NCBI GenBank assembly: GCA_027051315.1 | Contig: JALTZE010000029.1 | Coordinates: forward strand, 1-6,435 | Direction: 5' to 3' | From: Micavibrio sp. | GTDB taxonomy: Bacteria; Pseudomonadota; Alphaproteobacteria; Micavibrionales; Micavibrionaceae | Length of the DNA stretch: 6,435 nt | Part shown: piece after piece, positions 4,093 to 6,435 of the stretch | Layout: the number at the start of each line of letters is the position of its first letter | How positions within the stretch are numbered: the stretch's first letter is position 1 | Notes under the pieces: generated by a model | Databases searched by the model: none | What the model was told of the DNA's origin: nothing | Seen by the model: the letters and a program-made list of their open reading frames with translations, nothing else | Program-made: the position numbers and the translations under genes

Positions 4093-6390
4093 TTAGATTC
4101 TAAAAATACAGTTTCTTCTGTGGTCAATTATAGATAATGATGAAGAAGCATTTTCTTCATTACTATGGTTATTATTTTCTTTATTATCTGTGAATACTTG
4201 CTGAAGCCAGCTAGATTTACTTTCTACAGCTGGCGATATTGTAATATTTTCTACATTGTTATTAGCTACAGCTATTTGCTCTCTAATAATGGCTATACCT
4301 ACTTCTTTTTCAACAACCATTGTGGACATAAAAATTTTTAACTTAGCCTTTTCAACTAAAGACATTTTTTCATCTATCCCTGATTTTATATGCTCTGATA
4401 GATAAGAATATATATCCATCTCAGAAATCAGCTCTGCAATATCATTCTCATCTAATATATTGAAAAAATCACCAAGAGCCAAAATTCCTTTTTTCACTTC
4501 CACAAGATATTGAGTATCAACACCATTTTTATAAAGCTCCTCTATTTTTTCGTTTAATATATCGCTCAAATTCATAAAGTTTTTTTCTTTATTTGCTCTT
4601 TTTATTGCAACATATATTACGTGACCAAGCCGTTTTTGTTCTTCTATTGTAGGTTCTCTCAAAGCCATTGCACCTGTATCAAAGATACCTACTTCATTGG
4701 TATCTGGATTAATGCATAGCTGAGCACCATGCCTATCATGGTCGAATTTACCGCCTGATATAATATTTGATAATTCGAAAAGAATATAAGATTTTGCGAA
4801 TGCTTTTTTATATGCAATTTGTGTGGGCGTTTCTTCTGGCAAATCATTAAATACAACCCCTTTGGCTCTATCCATGATAATCCAATTTTTACCCTTAGCT
4901 CGCCAATCCATGACTTTAAGAGGGAAAATTTGATTTCCACTTCTTAATTTTACACCATTACAAACTTCTTGAGCATATTCATATTGTTTTTGACCTATAT
5001 CATGGTTTGTTTCAATACTTGACATTCTGGATGCTTGTGTGACCATTTCTGATACCGAAGATGTTAGCTCTGTATAATCCAAATCTTTAGTCATATTCTT
5101 TTTTTGCAAATCTGCAACCATATCGCCTATTACCCTGAATCCTTTTACGGCCTTTTCTCTGGCTTCGGGACGAAGAATTCTTAACACCTCATCATCACCT
5201 AGAGCAATCGTTGTATAATAGAACCCAGAGCCTAATATTCTTCCTAGATATTTCTCCTTCCAGAATTCTTCAGGGATATTTTCTAACCTAATCCAATCAT
5301 AGATAATCCATCTAGCAGGTTTATCCGCAGAATTTTTAAGCTTTTGTAATTCAATTCTGATTTTTTCAGGTGTATTAGGGTGAGAAGCTATTGCTTGCCC
5401 TAGCTTAATTTCTGCTGGCCCCATATTTTCTAAGAAGAGTTTTAGTGCTTTGCCTACAACATTCCCAGCATCTTTTCCGATATTGCGGTTTGCTACCATC
5501 ATCGCTGATAAGATTAGCTCACGCTCATAATCACTTCTTGCTTTAATATAGGAATGCATTATATCGCGGGCATATTGGCTTTCTGTAGATATATCATTGG
5601 GGCTAATCATGTTATCCATAACTACATCAAAAACACGCTCCCAAGATTGCTGTTCTTTATTTTTATCATCACTATCTACATTGACTGCACTTTTGAGCAT
5701 TCGGGCAATAATAACCGCTCTAACTTCTAAAGGAGCAGACCAGAAATTTTCATATAAGACATTATAATTGATAGGCTGTATATTTCTTAGAATATTAACT
5801 AAAGCTTCATTATTTTTGTATCTATCCCTCATAGTATCTTCAATGTATGAGCTGATTTCACGGCAATCTTGCGCTTCTCCTTTGGAATTTAAGAATTGAA
5901 TAAATTTATTTGCAGAAACAGGGTTTTTATCCATTTCAGACGTTAAAGCATCAATTCCAACACCGTAAAAATAGCTGGCCGCTAAATTTTCTGAATTTAG
6001 TTTAGTCCGACAAACTTCCTTTATCATTGCTGATGTTACTTCTTGTGATAAAATTTCATCAGACACTTGTCTTAGGAGGATATATTTATCTGCAGCAGAA
6101 ATTGAATTGGATAATAGGTTGTCATTTCCATATTTTTCGCCAATATCCCAATCTTTTTTTCTATCATCATCTTTTGAACTATCATCTAACGCCTTTAGAT
6201 ATACAGCCAATCTTTTCTGATATTTTTCAGAGCCATCATCTTGACCAAGTTTGCTAACAATATCTTTGGAGTAAATATCAAATAACCGTTCTCTGGTTTC
6301 GGGATAAGAGGCTCTTACATTATTATCAAGTAATATAAAAAAGCATTCATTTTTCTTTTTACCAGAAGGAAGTCTTTCTAACTTATCCAA
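4093..6390 (-). CDS. Large protein with divergent ABC1/UbiB-type atypical kinase domain
   Basis: This 765-residue protein is hydrophilic, with no signal peptide or membrane helix seen, so it is probably cytoplasmic. Residues 1 to about 310 are helical, charged and unrecognised. From about 318 the order of ABC1/ADCK motifs appears: IKLGQ (328-332, the KxGQ motif), a glycine-rich turn LGSG (386-389) where the family usually has an Ala-rich loop, EVLRILRP (401-408) at the VAVKVxRP position with Arg404 for Lys, a hinge-like WIIMDRAKGVVFNDL (503-517), FDHDRHGAQL (549-558) for FHADxHPGNx with Asp552 kept and Gln557 for Asn, and IFDTGAM (569-575) with Asp571 for DFG. The tail (about 735-750) is Asn/Glu/Ser-rich. 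The C-terminal membrane helices of true UbiB are absent, so a ubiquinone role is unlikely. The start is uncertain: TTG 6390 has no ribosome site, no in-frame ATG lies between it and the upstream stop TAA (6412-6414), and the next Met is residue 122. Kinase, ATPase or pseudokinase are all possible. Confidence 0.7.
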   Translation of the reverse strand: MDKLERLPSGKKKNECFFILLDNNVRASYPETRERLFDIYSKDIVSKLGQDDGSEKYQKRLAVYLKALDDSSKDDDRKKDWDIGEKYGNDNLLSNSISAADKYILLRQVSDEILSQEVTSAMIKEVCRTKLNSENLAASYFYGVGIDALTSEMDKNPVSANKFIQFLNSKGEAQDCREISSYIEDTMRDRYKNNEALVNILRNIQPINYNVLYENFWSAPLEVRAVIIARMLKSAVNVDSDDKNKEQQSWERVFDVVMDNMISPNDISTESQYARDIMHSYIKARSDYERELILSAMMVANRNIGKDAGNVVGKALKLFLENMGPAEIKLGQAIASHPNTPEKIRIELQKLKNSADKPARWIIYDWIRLENIPEEFWKEKYLGRILGSGFYYTTIALGDDEVLRILRPEAREKAVKGFRVIGDMVADLQKKNMTKDLDYTELTSSVSEMVTQASRMSSIETNHDIGQKQYEYAQEVCNGVKLRSGNQIFPLKVMDWRAKGKNWIIMDRAKGVVFNDLPEETPTQIAYKKAFAKSYILFELSNIISGGKFDHDRHGAQLCINPDTNEVGIFDTGAMALREPTIEEQKRLGHVIYVAIKRANKEKNFMNLSDILNEKIEELYKNGVDTQYLVEVKKGILALGDFFNILDENDIAELISEMDIYSYLSEHIKSGIDEKMSLVEKAKLKIFMSTMVVEKEVGIAIIREQIAVANNNVENITISPAVESKSSWLQQVFTDNKENNNHSNEENASSSLSIIDHRRNCIFRI

Positions 6391-6435
6391 GATATTATTT
6401 AAAATCTTATCTTAGTTTGTATATAGATTTTATAT

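Noticed and set aside
4689..4940. Second minus-strand frame inside the ABC1-type gene
   Set aside because: It overlaps the catalytic-loop region of the large protein in another frame and has no features of its own.
6027..6257. Plus-strand frame of 76 codons opposite the large gene's N-terminal part
   Set aside because: It has low-complexity Leu/His/Phe content typical of the antisense of an A/T-rich gene, and no ribosome site.

Overview
This is an AT-rich window, roughly 30% G+C by eye, with short intergenic gaps and A/T-biased codons. The gene content and decay point to a Gram-negative, probably host-associated bacterium. An alphaproteobacterium of the Rickettsiales or a similar endosymbiont type would fit, but that placement is inference because no rRNA or lineage marker is present.

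Layout: (1) 3-371, plus strand, the C-terminal 122 codons of a DUF3800-family protein whose start lies outside the window. (2) 372-534, a gap between convergent genes. It holds a block of nearly 50% G+C with a terminator-like hairpin and T-tract on the minus strand, and possibly a small RNA of about 100 nt. (3) 535-1827, minus strand, a TolC-family outer-membrane efflux protein with a signal peptide. (4) 1828-1997, a divergent promoter region with a good sigma-70 promoter for the plus-strand genes. (5) 1998-2372, an intact group I truncated hemoglobin (glbN type). (6) 2387-2761, a second, tandem copy of that hemoglobin broken by an in-frame TAA in an 8-bp tandem repeat at the haem-pocket helix B. 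(7) 2854-4023, nhaA, a complete Na+/H+ antiporter. (8) 4093-6390, minus strand, a 765-residue protein whose middle and C-terminal part is a divergent ABC1/UbiB-type atypical kinase domain, preceded by about 310 residues that I do not recognise.

The hemoglobin, its broken copy and nhaA lie on one strand with gaps of 14 and 92 bp and could be one transcript. That would couple nitric oxide or oxygen handling with ion homeostasis, but no known pathway links them. TolC needs an inner-membrane pump and an adaptor, and neither is encoded here.

The items most worth following are the divergent ABC1 kinase (Arg at the VAIK Lys position, Gln for the catalytic-loop Asn, non-ATG start), the G+C-rich candidate small RNA downstream of tolC, and the way the second hemoglobin copy was broken.
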